This document shows, in pieces, positions 16,335-26,477 of a DNA stretch of 64,000 nt (positions within the stretch are counted from its first letter, which is position 1; each line of letters opens with the position of its first letter). The stretch is taken from the NCBI RefSeq assembly GCF_001856665.1, contig NZ_CP017781.1:2327501-2391500 (forward strand), written 5' to 3'. Position numbers and translations under genes: made by a program. The notes under the pieces are model-generated. The model ran no database searches. It was not told the origin of the DNA and saw only the letters and a program-made list of their open reading frames with translations. The stretch comes from Rhodobacter xanthinilyticus. Its GTDB lineage: Bacteria > Pseudomonadota > Alphaproteobacteria > Rhodobacterales > Rhodobacteraceae.

Positions 16335-17522
16335 TCAGGGCTCGCCCCCGATCAGCCGGTGATATTCCTGGATCGCGAAACGATCAGTCATCCCCGCCAC
16401 ATAATCGAGCACCATCCGCGCAAGCTCGGTCTCGCCCCGCGCCGCCGCCGCCGCGACATCGGCCTGCCAATCCTCGGGCAAGAGCTCGGGCCGCTCCAGA
16501 AACAGCGGAAAGAGCGCATTGACCATCGCCGTCACCCGCTTGCGCTCGACCACCACCGTCGGCGCGCGATACATCCGCTCGAAGAGGAACCGCTTGATTG
16601 CCTTGAGGTTTTGGTAAAGCGGCTTGGAAAAGCGGATGATCGGCCCCTCCATATGGCGGATATCGTCGACCGATTGCGGCTGCAGGCTCGCCAGCCGGTT
16701 CTGCGCCACCGCGATCACATCCTCGACCATCACCCCGAACACCCGCCGCAAAGCCTCATGCCGGCGCCGCATCGGCTCGAGGCCTGGGTGCAGTTTGTCC
16801 ACCTCCGCGAAACAATCCCCGATCACCGGCAGCGCGCAGAGATCCTCCTCGGTGAACAGCCCCGCCCGCAACCCATCATGCAGATCATGGTGGTTATAGG
16901 CGCAATCATCGGCCACCGCCGCCACCTGCGCCTCGGCCGAAGCATTGGTCTCGAGCTCGAGATCCCAGGCCGCGTCGAATTCCGCCAGCGCATAGGGCAG
17001 GCTCGCCCGGTCAGGCACCTGATGCGAGCCGCCCCTGTCCGAGATCACCGGCCCGTTGTGCTTGGCGATCCCCTCGAGGGTCTCCCAGGTCAGATTGAGC
17101 CCGTCAAACCCCGCATAATGGCGCTCGAGCTTGGTCACGATCCGGAGCGCCTGGGCGTTGTGATCGAACCCGCCATAGGGCTCCATCAACACCGCCAGCG
17201 CATCCTCGCCGGTATGGCCGAAGGGCGGGTGGCCGAGGTCATGGGCGAGCGCCACCGCCTCGGCGAGATCGGTATTGAGCCCGAGCGCCGAAGCGATCGT
17301 GCGCGCCACCTGCGCCACCTCGATCGTATGAGTCAGCCGCGTGCGGTAGTAATCGCCCTCATGTTCGACGAAAACCTGGGTCTTGTGCTTGAGCCGCCGG
17401 AACGCCGAGGAATGGATGATCCGGTCGCGATCGCGCTGGAACGGCGAGCGGAAGGTCGAGATGTTTTCCGGGAAAAGCCGGCCACGGCTGGCCTCGGGAT
17501 GGCAGGCATAGGGGTGCAGCAC
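16335..17522 (-). CDS. dgt: dGTP triphosphohydrolase-like HD protein
   Basis: 395 residues. It hydrolyses deoxynucleoside triphosphates to the nucleoside and triphosphate, trimming the dNTP pool. The N-terminus has FRSPFQRDRDRIIHSSAFRR, the family hallmark, then the metal-binding HD set: His in RTRLTHTIEVAQV, HDLGHPPFGHTGED, and a later Asp in ADDCAYNHHD. The start is GTG at 17522 with GAGGA upstream. It is divergent from the A-type Fe-S carrier, with 71 bases between. The length fits the type 2 dGTPase group (shorter than E. coli Dgt). Confidence 0.93.
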   Translation of the reverse strand: MLHPYACHPEASRGRLFPENISTFRSPFQRDRDRIIHSSAFRRLKHKTQVFVEHEGDYYRTRLTHTIEVAQVARTIASALGLNTDLAEAVALAHDLGHPPFGHTGEDALAVLMEPYGGFDHNAQALRIVTKLERHYAGFDGLNLTWETLEGIAKHNGPVISDRGGSHQVPDRASLPYALAEFDAAWDLELETNASAEAQVAAVADDCAYNHHDLHDGLRAGLFTEEDLCALPVIGDCFAEVDKLHPGLEPMRRRHEALRRVFGVMVEDVIAVAQNRLASLQPQSVDDIRHMEGPIIRFSKPLYQNLKAIKRFLFERMYRAPTVVVERKRVTAMVNALFPLFLERPELLPEDWQADVAAAAARGETELARMVLDYVAGMTDRFAIQEYHRLIGGEP

Positions 17523-17593
17523 GTCGTCCTCGCTTGTCGGCGCCTTTGCCCCACCCTATATCGGGTTGAACCCCCAAGAACAGGCCCAACGCG

Positions 17594-17923
17594 ATGGTTT
17601 TGCCCCCGAAAGTCACCCCCCGCGCCTTCGAGCGCCTCGCCCAGATCAACGCCGCCGCCACCGCGCCGCGCGCGCTGCGCGTCGCGGTCGAGGGCGGCGG
17701 CTGTTCGGGGTTTCAGTATCAGATCACCCTCGCCGAGGCGCCCGAGGCCGATGACATCGTGCTCGAAGGCGCCGGCCAGCGCGTGCTGATCGACCCGGTC
17801 AGCCTGCCGTTTCTGGAAAACGCGGTGATCGATTTCACCGACGAGCTGATCGGCGCGCGGTTCGTCGTGCAGAACCCGAACGCGACCGCGAGCTGCGGCT
17901 GCGGGATCAGTTTCGCGATGTGA
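17594..17923 (+). CDS. erpA: A-type iron-sulfur carrier (ErpA/HesB family)
   Basis: 109 residues. A-type carriers pass Fe-S clusters to apo-enzymes. The three cluster-binding cysteines are present: one in EGGGCSGFQY and two in the C-terminal SCGCGISF. The size and the FLENAVIDFTDELIGARFVVQNPNA block fit ErpA rather than the IscA of an isc operon, and the gene stands alone. Divergent from dgt, an arrangement common in alphaproteobacteria. Confidence 0.92.
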   Translation: MVLPPKVTPRAFERLAQINAAATAPRALRVAVEGGGCSGFQYQITLAEAPEADDIVLEGAGQRVLIDPVSLPFLENAVIDFTDELIGARFVVQNPNATASCGCGISFAM

Positions 17924-17986
17924 GGGGCGCCTTGCGCGCTTGCCTCGCCTGCTGCAAAGTTGACGCGAGCGGCAGGGTGCGGGTGA

Positions 17987-19141
<1,155 letters not shown>

Positions 19142-19194
19142 CCCCTTCCCCTCGCGCGCCCCCTCCCCTACAACCATCCCAAAGGGAGGCCCCC

Positions 19195-19974
19195 ATGAAA
19201 CTCGCAACCTTCAACATCAACGGCATCAAGGCCCGCGCCGAGGCCTTGCCGGCTTGGCTCAAGGAGGCCGAGCCCGATGTCGTGGTCTTGCAGGAGATCA
19301 AGTCGGTCGACGAGGCCTTCCCGCATGAGATCTTCGACGGCCTCGGCTATCGTATTGAAACGCATGGGCAAAAGAGCTTCAACGGGGTCGCGATCCTGTC
19401 GCGGCTGCCGCTCGAGGATGTGACCCGCGGCCTGCCGGGCGACGAGAGCGACGAGCAGGCGCGCTGGATCGAGGCGACCGTCGTGGGCCGCCGCGCGGTG
19501 CGGATCTGCGGGCTCTACCTGCCCAACGGCAACCCCGCGCCGGGGCCGAAATTCAACTACAAGCTCGCCTGGATGGAGCGGATGCGCGCCCGCGCGGCTG
19601 CGCTCTTGCGCACCGAGGAGCCGGTCGTGATGGCGGGCGATTACAACATCATCCCGCTCGACGCCGACGCCGCCAAACCCGAGGCCTGGCGCGAGGATGC
19701 GCTTGCCCGCCCCGAGAGCCGCGCGGCGTTCCGGCGGATCGTGAACCTCGGCTTTACCGATGCGCTCCGCACCCAGCACCCCGAGCCCGGGCTCTACACC
19801 TTCTGGGATTACCAGGCCGGCGCCTGGGCGCGCAACAACGGCATCCGCATCGACCACCTGCTGCTCAGCCCGCAGGCGGCCGACCTTCTGCGCGACAGCG
19901 GCATCGACAAGGAGGTGCGCGGGCGCGACAAACCCTCCGACCATGTGCCGGTCTGGATCGAGCTCGACGCCTGA
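19195..19974 (+). CDS. xth: Exodeoxyribonuclease III
   Basis: 259 residues, usual length. It is the AP endonuclease/3'-5' exonuclease of base-excision repair. Catalytic signatures are all visible: FNINGIKAR with the Asn, LQEIK with the metal-binding Glu, GLYLPNGN, AGDYNIIPLD with the Asp/Asn pair, RIDHLL and the final PSDHVPVW with the catalytic His. An AAAGGGAGG ribosome-binding site precedes the ATG. It is convergent with the small lipoprotein gene, with only three bases between stops. Confidence 0.97.
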   Translation: MKLATFNINGIKARAEALPAWLKEAEPDVVVLQEIKSVDEAFPHEIFDGLGYRIETHGQKSFNGVAILSRLPLEDVTRGLPGDESDEQARWIEATVVGRRAVRICGLYLPNGNPAPGPKFNYKLAWMERMRARAAALLRTEEPVVMAGDYNIIPLDADAAKPEAWREDALARPESRAAFRRIVNLGFTDALRTQHPEPGLYTFWDYQAGAWARNNGIRIDHLLLSPQAADLLRDSGIDKEVRGRDKPSDHVPVWIELDA

Positions 19975-19977
19975 GCC

Positions 19978-20292
19978 CTACATCGTCGCGGTGCGCTCGA
20001 GGTAATCGACGCGCGCCGGGCCGCCCGGGCGCGGCAGGCCGGCATTGGGCTTCGCCTGCGGCAGGCACAGGAACAGATGGCTGCTGTGGAGCGCATTCGG
20101 CGGCGTCTGGGTCGAGGCATATTCGGCCTGAAGCCCCTGCATCGCGCAGATCCGCCGCGCCTCGGCGACCGCTTCGGCGGTGGGTTTGGCGCCGGTCGTC
20201 TGCACGCGCAGCGAATGGCCGTTATACTCGGTGATGACGCTCGGCGCGCAGGCCGTCAGCGCAAAAAGCGCGATGAATCCAAAGCGATACAT
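19978..20292 (-). CDS. Small lipoprotein
   Basis: 104 residues. The N-terminus MYRFGFIALFALTACAPS is a lipoprotein signal with Cys15 in an LTAC lipobox; the residues after it (APS) do not block outer-membrane sorting. Two further cysteines (RRICAMQG, LFLCLP) may pair. The mature part has no motif that I recognise. A GGAGGC ribosome-binding site stands before the ATG. It follows the tRNA gene on the same strand. Confidence 0.8.
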   Translation of the reverse strand: MYRFGFIALFALTACAPSVITEYNGHSLRVQTTGAKPTAEAVAEARRICAMQGLQAEYASTQTPPNALHSSHLFLCLPQAKPNAGLPRPGGPARVDYLERTATM

Positions 20293-20377
20293 GAAGCCTC
20301 CAGAGATAATGCCCCAGAGCTAGAAGATTTCGCGCCCCGGCACAAGCCGCCGGAGCGGCGCGATTTGCGAGAAAAAC

Positions 20378-20453
20378 TGGTGCCGACAGAGGGACTTGAA
20401 CCCCCGACCCTCGACTTACAAGATCGCCGCTCTACCAACTGAGCTATGCCGGC
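20378..20453 (-). tRNA. tRNA-Thr (anticodon TGT)
   Basis: On the minus strand a full cloverleaf of 76 bases: acceptor GCCGGCA pairs with TGTCGGC (one G-T), D-arm has AGCTCAGTTGGTAGAGC, the anticodon loop is CTTGTAA giving TGT, the T-arm has GGTTCAAGTCC, and ACCA is encoded. A short T-run (GTTTTTC) follows. Confidence 0.95.
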
Positions 20454-20495
20454 CCTCGGGCTTCCTACAATCGCCGCGCGCGCCGCGCAAGCGCC

Positions 20496-22181
20496 TCAGC
20501 GCCCGCCGCCGAGGTTCGCGCGCGCGAGGATCACCGTCGCCACGAGCCCCACCGCCATCACCAGAAGCGCCGCGGGGGCGGCATCGCCGAGGTTCTCGAG
20601 GCTCGCCTTTTCATGGACGCGCGTCGCCAGCGTCTCGTAATTGAACGGCCGCAGGAGCATCGTCGCGGGCAGCTCCTTGACGCTCTCGACAAAGACCAGG
20701 AGCACCGCCGAGGCGACCGAGCCGCGCATGAGCGGCAGGTAGACCTCGCGCAGCGCCCCCCCCGCGCTGCGCCCGAGCGAGCGCGCCGCCATCGGCAGCG
20801 AGGGCGGCACGCGGCCAAAGGCGCTGTCGGCGGCCGATTGCGCGAGCGCGAAAAACCGCACGACATAGGCCAACATGATCGCGAAAGCCGAGCCGGTGAG
20901 CAACAGCCCCGGGTCGGTGCCGCTCAGCGCGAAGATCAGATCGGCGAGGCGATGGTCGAGCGCGGCGAGCGGGATCAAGATCCCCACCGCGAGCACCGCG
21001 CCGGGCGCGGCATAGCCGAGCGCGGTGAGCGGCAAGACGAGCCGCGGCAGCCGCCGCCCGGTCATCCGCACGCCGTAGACCATGAAAAGCGCCGCCGCCA
21101 CGCACAGCGCCGCCGCCACGCCCCCGGTCAGGAGCGTATGACCAAGCGCGCGCGCAAGCCCGGGCCCGACCCAGCCCTCCGGGTTGGCCCAGGCATAGGC
21201 CGCGATCACGCCCACCGGCAACACGAAGCCCATCACGAAGGGCGCCGCGCAAAGCGCGCTCGCCACCCAAGCCGACGGGCCGGTGAGGCGCAGCTTCGTG
21301 ATCGGGCGGGGCTGGCGGGCGGATTGGTAGTAGCGCGCGTGCCGGCGCGAGCGTTTCTCGAGCCCAAGCAGCAGGAAGATCACCGCGAGCATCACCCCCG
21401 CGATCTGCGCCGCGCCGCCCGCATTGCCGCCCTCGAGCCAAGTGGTGAAGATCCCGGTGGTCAGCGTCTGCACGCCGAAATAATCGACCACGCCGAAATC
21501 GGCGACGGTTTCCATCATCGCAATCGCCGCCCCCGCCGCGATCGCCGGGCGCGCAAGCGGCAGACCCACCCGCAGGAAGAGCCCCACCGGCCCCGCACCA
21601 AGCGCGCGCGCGACCTCATAGCTGCCGCCCGATTGCTCGCGGAAGGCCGCGCGGGCGAGGAGATAGACGTAAGGATAGAAGGCCGCCGCCAGCACCACCA
21701 CCGCCACCCAGCGCGCCCGCACCTCGGGGAACCAATAGTCCCGCGCCGAGGCCCAGCCGAAGGTCTCCCGCAGCGCAACCTGCAAAGGCCCTGAATAATC
21801 AAGGAAATCCACCAAAGCATAGGCGCCGATATAGGCCGGGATCGCCATCGGCAGGAGCAGCAGCCACTCGAGCCAGACCGACCCCGGGAAGCGATACATC
21901 GACACGAGCCAGGCCGCCCCCGCCCCGATCATCGCGGTGAGCACCGCCACACCGCCCGCCAGCACCGCGGTATTGGCCAGATAGCGCGGCAGCGTGGTGG
22001 CCAGAAGATGCGGCCAGATATTCTCCGTCGGGCTCAGCGCCAGCCAGATCACCGCCAGGATCGGCGCCAGAACCACCGCCGCAATCGCCGCCGCGCCCAC
22101 CGACCACAGCCCCGAGCCCGCCACCCGCAAGCCGGCGGCACCCCCGCGCGCAATTTCCTGAGTTTTTGAATCAGTCACCAT
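20496..22181 (-). CDS. fbpB: Iron(III)-type ABC transporter permease, double-domain (FbpB-like)
   Basis: 561 residues with about twelve membrane helices, made of two binding-protein-dependent permease modules in tandem. EAA-type loops for the ATPase are visible in each half: YEVARALGAGPVGLF in the first and MAARSLGRSAGGALREV in the second. This two-in-one layout is typical of FbpB/SfuB ferric-iron permeases. No ATPase or binding protein is adjacent; the FbpC-like ATPase lies about 10 kb away on the same strand. Divergent from the sulfotransferase-like gene, with 82 bases between. I found no clear Fur, Irr or RirA site. Confidence 0.85.
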   Translation of the reverse strand: MVTDSKTQEIARGGAAGLRVAGSGLWSVGAAAIAAVVLAPILAVIWLALSPTENIWPHLLATTLPRYLANTAVLAGGVAVLTAMIGAGAAWLVSMYRFPGSVWLEWLLLLPMAIPAYIGAYALVDFLDYSGPLQVALRETFGWASARDYWFPEVRARWVAVVVLAAAFYPYVYLLARAAFREQSGGSYEVARALGAGPVGLFLRVGLPLARPAIAAGAAIAMMETVADFGVVDYFGVQTLTTGIFTTWLEGGNAGGAAQIAGVMLAVIFLLLGLEKRSRRHARYYQSARQPRPITKLRLTGPSAWVASALCAAPFVMGFVLPVGVIAAYAWANPEGWVGPGLARALGHTLLTGGVAAALCVAAALFMVYGVRMTGRRLPRLVLPLTALGYAAPGAVLAVGILIPLAALDHRLADLIFALSGTDPGLLLTGSAFAIMLAYVVRFFALAQSAADSAFGRVPPSLPMAARSLGRSAGGALREVYLPLMRGSVASAVLLVFVESVKELPATMLLRPFNYETLATRVHEKASLENLGDAAPAALLVMAVGLVATVILARANLGGGR

Positions 22182-22263
22182 GTCGCAGGCTTATACCGAA
22201 ACCCGTTTGCCTGTCCAGAAAACCGCCTGTAGTGTTTGGCGAAGGTCAGGCAGGAAAAGAACA

Positions 22264-23139
22264 ATGCAGGTCGTCTATCACCTCGGGGCGCATTCCACCG
22301 ACGAAGACAGCCTCGTGCGCACACTCGCCGAAAACGGCGAAACGCTCGACGCCGCGGGCGTCGTGGTGCCGCGGCCGAAGCGCTACCGGCTGGTGCTGCG
22401 CGATGCGCTGCTCGAGATGCGCGGCGCGCCCGCCGATCAGGCCACCCAGGACACCGTGCTCGCCGCCTGTTCGGACCGCGACGATGTCGGGCGGCTGATC
22501 TTCAGCCATGAGTTCTTCCTCTGCCTGCCCGACCGGGTGATCACGCCGCAGGGCTTTTACACGATGGTCCCCGACAAGCTCGCGCCGCTCGCCAACCTGT
22601 TTCCGCAGGCGCGCACCGAGTTCCATATGGGGTTGATCAACCCCGCGCTGCTGATCCCCGCGCTCGTCGCGCGCCAGCCCAAGCGCAGCTACGAGGATAT
22701 CATGTGCGGGCTCGACCCGCGCGATCTGCGCTGGGCGCCGGTGGTTCGCGGCATGGTCGAGGCCGCGCAGGGGCGGCCGATCGTGCTGTGGTGCAACGAG
22801 GATATGCCGCTGATCTGGCCGGAGGTGCTGCGCGCGCTTGCCGGGCTGCCGGCGACGACGGCGCTGAAGGGCGATGATGCGCTGCTCGCGCAGATCATGA
22901 CCGAGGAGGGGCTCGAGCGGATGCGCGGCTATCTCGCCTCGCACCCCCCGCAATCAGTGCTGCAACGGCGCAAGATCGTCACCGCCTTCCTCGACAAATT
23001 CGCCCGCCCCGAGGCGATCGAGGTCGACGTGCCCCTGCCCGGCTGGACCGAGGATCTCGTCGACGAGATCAGCCTGATCTATGACGCCGATATCGCCGAG
23101 ATCGCGCAGATGCCGGGCGTGCAGTTCATCGCCGCCTAA
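22264..23139 (+). CDS. Sulfotransferase-like hypothetical protein
   Basis: 291 residues from the ATG at 22264 (AGGAAAAGA upstream); an open frame from 22180 would add 28 residues of poor quality. The N-terminus VVYHLGAHSTDEDSLVRTL has the position and shape of the phosphosulfate loop of bacterial sulfotransferase-like proteins (usually HLGAHKTGTT), but the Lys is replaced by Ser. The remainder includes FSHEFFLCLPDRV and RPIVLWCNEDMPLIWPEVL. A nucleotide-binding fold is plausible; sulfotransfer is doubtful. No signal peptide. Confidence 0.7.
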   Translation: MQVVYHLGAHSTDEDSLVRTLAENGETLDAAGVVVPRPKRYRLVLRDALLEMRGAPADQATQDTVLAACSDRDDVGRLIFSHEFFLCLPDRVITPQGFYTMVPDKLAPLANLFPQARTEFHMGLINPALLIPALVARQPKRSYEDIMCGLDPRDLRWAPVVRGMVEAAQGRPIVLWCNEDMPLIWPEVLRALAGLPATTALKGDDALLAQIMTEEGLERMRGYLASHPPQSVLQRRKIVTAFLDKFARPEAIEVDVPLPGWTEDLVDEISLIYDADIAEIAQMPGVQFIAA

Positions 23140-23168
23140 CCCCCGTCGAGCCCCCGGGCCGGGGTCGG

Positions 23169-23228
23169 ATTTGCGTATTTGGACCAAGAAGAAACCCATC
23201 CGCTTCTTCTTGGCAAAAATACGCAGAT
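23169..23228. repeat. Inverted pair of the dispersed intergenic repeat
   Basis: Left arm 23169-23191 and right arm 23206-23228 are 23 bases each with four mismatches, around a 14-base loop. Each arm matches the single copy at 2879-2905 (TTTGCGTATTT, CCAAGAAG). It lies just after the sulfotransferase-like gene and could fold into a long hairpin in RNA. Confidence 0.75.
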
Positions 23229-23265
23229 TCCTTTGCCACCCGCGCGCGGCCGGGGCTTTGGTGCA

Positions 23266-23385
23266 GCCTCTGGCCTATACGAGTTCGGCCTTGCGGCCTC
23301 TGGCCCATACGAGTTCGGCCTTGCGGCCTCTGGCCCATACGAGTTCGGCCTTGCGGCCTCAGGCCATGCCGAGCGCGGCCTTGTA
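23266..23385. repeat. 30-bp tandem repeat, three copies plus a diverged fourth
   Basis: Units at 23266, 23296 and 23326 begin GCCTCTGGCC and end TTCGGCCTTGCG; copies two and three are identical and copy one differs by one base. A fourth, diverged unit (23356-23385, about 21 of 30 matching) is the 3' end and stop of the gapR gene. The array therefore abuts and resembles that gene's end. Confidence 0.85.
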
Positions 23386-23610
23386 GATATCGAGGATCGC
23401 CTCTTCCTCGGCCAGATCGTTCTTGTCGCGTTTGCGCATCGCGATGATCTTCTTCATCACCTTGGTGTCATAGCCGCGCGCCTTGGCTTCGGACATGATG
23501 TCCTTTTGCTGCTCGGCGATATCCTTTTTCTCGGCTTCCAGCCCCTCGAATTGCTCGATGAACTGGCGCAGCTCGTCGGCGGTCACGTTATAGGCGGCAT
23601 CATTGGGCAT
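23359..23610 (-). CDS. gapR: GapR-family (DUF2312) DNA-binding protein
   Basis: 83 residues. In Caulobacter, GapR is an essential nucleoid protein that binds overtwisted AT-rich DNA ahead of polymerases. The whole protein matches the family: YNVTADELRQFIEQFEGLE, EKKDIAEQQKDIMSEAK, ARGYDTKVMKKIIAMRK and a C-terminal EEEAILDIYKAAL. The fold is a helical dimer or tetramer. The 3' end of the gene merges into a tandem 30-bp repeat. It is divergent from a small membrane-protein gene. Confidence 0.92.
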   Translation of the reverse strand: MPNDAAYNVTADELRQFIEQFEGLEAEKKDIAEQQKDIMSEAKARGYDTKVMKKIIAMRKRDKNDLAEEEAILDIYKAALGMA

Positions 23611-23759
23611 CGGCTCGCTCCTGCTCGGAAGATTTGCCCCTGAGTAGCCTGCGCGCGCGCCCGCATCAAGCGCCGCCGGGCCGCGCGGGCGCCAAAACGC
23701 TTGCCTGCGGGCGCGCCGCGCGCTAGGGCCTGCGCGAGCTCAGACCGGGAGGATGCGAG

Positions 23760-23975
23760 ATGGAAATGCTGATCTGGATCGGCGCGGTGGTGTCGCTTGC
23801 GGGCCTCGGCGGGATCATCTGGTGCATCCTCGCCATCGCCAAGGCCAAACGCGCGGGCCTCGATGACGCGGGCCTGCGCGCGCGGCTGCAACGCGTGGTC
23901 GCGATCAACCTCGGCGCGCTCTTCGTCTCGGTGATCGGGCTGATGATGGTCGTGGTGGGCGTGCTGCTCGGCTGA
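23760..23975 (+). CDS. Small two-helix membrane protein
   Basis: 71 residues. Two hydrophobic helices (about 4-26 and 48-70) flank a basic cytoplasmic loop AKAKRAGLDDAGLRARLQR. Good ribosome-binding site (GGGAGGATGCG) before the ATG. It resembles unnamed small Rhodobacteraceae membrane proteins; function unknown. Its stop directly abuts the end of the convergent crotonase/FadB-like gene. Confidence 0.7.
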   Translation: MEMLIWIGAVVSLAGLGGIIWCILAIAKAKRAGLDDAGLRARLQRVVAINLGALFVSVIGLMMVVVGVLLG

Positions 23976-25939
23976 TCAGCCGTCGAGCTCGGCCCAGACG
24001 CGGCCGTTGCGGATCAACACATCCCAAAGCGTGACCGGAGCCGGCGCCCCTTCGGCCGCGAGCGCGCGCAGGCGCTTGCGCGTGGCCAGAAGGCCCGCCC
24101 GATCCGAGAGGAACATCGGCCCGCCATGGTGGAGCGGAAAGCCCGTCGCCACCGCCGCGAGATCGACATCGCCCGCGCGATGGGCCCGCCCGGCCTGCAA
24201 AGCCGCCGCCCCTTCGCCGGCCATCTCCGCCCAGATCCGCGCCGCGATCTCGACCGCCGAGAGCGGCTTTGGCGTCACCCCCGCCTCGGCCCGCAGCGCA
24301 ACCAGAATCTCGGCCAACCCCGGCGCGGGTTTCGGGGCCGATTGCGGCTCGGGGTAGATATAGACGCCGCGGCCCTCCTCGCGCCCGGTCTGGCCCTCCA
24401 TCGCGAGGAAGGTGAACAACACCCCCGGCGCACGCCCCGCCGCCTCGAGCCGCGCCGCCACCGCGGGGATGCCGATCCGGTCGGCGCGCAGGAACGGCGG
24501 CTCGGCAAAGCCCCAGACCGAGAGCACCCGGTCGACCGTTTCAGGCGCCGCCCCCGCCATCACCGCGCGCTCGGCCGCAGCAAAGAACGCCGCCTCGAGC
24601 CGCGCGCCAAGGCCCCAGCCCGCCGCGATCACCCGCGCCCCGCCGGCGCGCAACAGCGCCGCGGCCTGCGCAAAGCCCGCGCCCTCGCCCTGCAATTCGA
24701 CCAGTTTGCCCGCGCGCGAAAACCCGCAAGCCCCCGCCCCGGCCGGCGCCTCGAAGACATGCAGCGCGCCGGGCGTCGCCGCCATGATCGCCGCAGCCTC
24801 GCCCGGGCGCGGCCGCGCAATCACCGCCGCCGCGCCGGAAAGCGCTGCAATATCAAAGGCCGCCGTCAGCCGCCCCCAATCCGCCTCGCGCACCTCCGGC
24901 GCGAGCCGCCCCGCCCGCACGGCCTTTTCCTGCACCTCGGCGATCGCGGTGAAGGCCGCCTCGAGCCCGGCGGCCTCGCTCAAGCCGAACCGCAGCTCAT
25001 GGCCCATGCCGAGCAGCTCCGCCGCGAAGCCCTCGGGCTGATTCCAGAGCGCGACCGGCCCGCCGAGCGGCGCACCCGCCACCCCCCGGGCAGCTCGGCC
25101 GCCGCCCGCCAGGCCCGCGCCTGCCAGCGCAGCGCCGCGGGCAATTCCTGCGCGGCCATATCGGTATAGGCCACCGCCTCGAAAGACACCGCCTCATCCT
25201 CGGGCAGCAAGAGCGCCGCCTCCGCCACCTCGGCCGCCCGCGCCGCGATCGGCGCGAGGAACCCGCCCGGCGCCCCGGCCCGCGCCGCCTCGAGCCCCGC
25301 CAGATAGCCCGCGGGATCCGCCAGCGCCGCATCGCGCGCCGCGAAGGGCAGCTCCGCCCCCCCCTCGAAGGCGTTGAGCGCCGCGCCGAGCGCCGCCCCC
25401 TCCAACGTGCCCGCCGAGGCCTGCGCGTCACAAAGCCCGATCGCCATCGCCTCGGGCGAATTGAACTCGCGCGGCGCGGTCAGAAACCGCAGCGCCGCCC
25501 CCGCCCCGGCCCGCCGCGCCAGCCGCACAAAGCCCCCCGCCGCCGGGATCAGCCCGAAGCGGAACTCCGGCGCGGCGAATTGCGTGCCGGTGAGCGCGAG
25601 CCGCAGCCGCGCCGCCTGCGCCAGCGCCATGCCGCCGCCCGAAACCTTGCCCGTCAAAAGCGCCACCACCGGCACCGGCGCAAAGGCCACCCGATCAGCG
25701 AGAGCGCGCATCGCGGGCGCCTCGTCCTCGGCATAATCGGCCCCCGGCTCGCGCGAGACCGGCCAGCCGCCCTCGCCCGCGCGCAAGATCACCGCCTTCA
25801 GCCCGGGCTCGGCCAGCGCAAGCTCCAGCGCGCCGCCCAGGCTCGCGCGCAGCTCCGCATCGAACCCCGCCTCGCCGCCGCCGGGCAGCGTGAGCCACGC
25901 CACGCCCTCGCGCCGCTGCAGCTTCACCCGTCGTGCCAT
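23976..25939 (-). pseudogene. Crotonase/FadB-like gene, frame broken at a G6 tract
   Basis: Two overlapping open frames on the minus strand together make a protein of about 655 residues. The first (from ATG 25939) encodes an enoyl-CoA hydratase/isomerase-like domain (VAWLTLPGGG, LTGKVSGGGMALAQAARLRLA, FAAPEFRFGLIPAAGG) and, after passing the C-tract at 25082-25087, runs out of register to a stop at 24980. The second frame takes up at 25082 (GTG) and encodes 3-hydroxyacyl-CoA dehydrogenase-like C-terminal regions (VDRVLSVWGFAEPPFLRAD). One extra G in the tract would join them. The Rossmann GxGxxG motif is not apparent, so even the joined protein looks like a degenerate multifunctional beta-oxidation enzyme. 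Could be true decay, phase variation or a sequencing error. Confidence 0.75.
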
Positions 25940-26032
25940 ATGCTCGCCCCTCCGTGCCCCGGGTTCGGCCAGATCCCGCCCGGTTTCCCCGAGTTTACGG
26001 CCAAACCCCTGCAAAGCAATCGGAAATTAGCT

Positions 26033-26356
26033 TCAATGCCGCGCAGCGTGATGCCGGCAGAAGGGCGTCGCGGGCACCACATCGAGCCGCGCCTCGGAGA
26101 TCTGCGCGCCGCAGACGACACAATAGCCATACTCGCCCGCCGCCATCCGCGCGAGCGCCGCGTCGATCATCCGGATCTCGTGGCGCGCGGTCGCGCCGAG
26201 ATCCTCGAGCACCTCGTCGCCCTCCCGCTCGGTCGCGAGATCCTCCCAATCCTTGGGCTCCTCCACCTCGAGCTCCTCGCTCACCTGCTCGAGCCGCGCC
26301 ACCAGTTGCGCGCGCCGCGCCTCAAGCTCCGCCTTGCGCATATCAAGCGTTTTCAT
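26033..26356 (-). CDS. DksA/TraR-family zinc-finger protein
   Basis: 107 residues from the ATG at 26356, which has a near-perfect AGGAGGACAGC ribosome-binding site. An N-terminal coiled coil (LEARRAQLVARLEQVSEEL) is followed by the family zinc finger: YCVVCG, 17 residues, then FCRHH, giving Cys-Cys-Cys-His ligands. Small DksA-like proteins bind the secondary channel of RNA polymerase and alter promoter response. The coil-tip region carries DEVLEDLGATARHE. Divergent from the YeeE/YedE pair. Confidence 0.88.
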   Translation of the reverse strand: MKTLDMRKAELEARRAQLVARLEQVSEELEVEEPKDWEDLATEREGDEVLEDLGATARHEIRMIDAALARMAAGEYGYCVVCGAQISEARLDVVPATPFCRHHAARH

Positions 26357-26477
26357 GCTGTCCTCCTGTGCACAGATGCAGGATGCGCCTGCGCGCAAGA
26401 AGATACATTGACGCAGGTCAATCTTGCGCGCCCGGCCCCCGCCCGTTAAGCCCGGCGGCGCAACCCGGGGGGAAGAG

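Noticed and set aside
20378-20453. Possible integration site at the tRNA-Thr gene
   Set aside because: No integrase, no direct repeat of the tRNA end and no change in gene type on either side.
22182-22263. Fur, Irr or RirA box before the FbpB-like permease
   Set aside because: No convincing dyad or iron-rhodo-box was found in the 82-base region.
23266-23385. CRISPR-like regular repeats
   Set aside because: The 30-base units are directly contiguous, with no spacers, and no cas genes are present.
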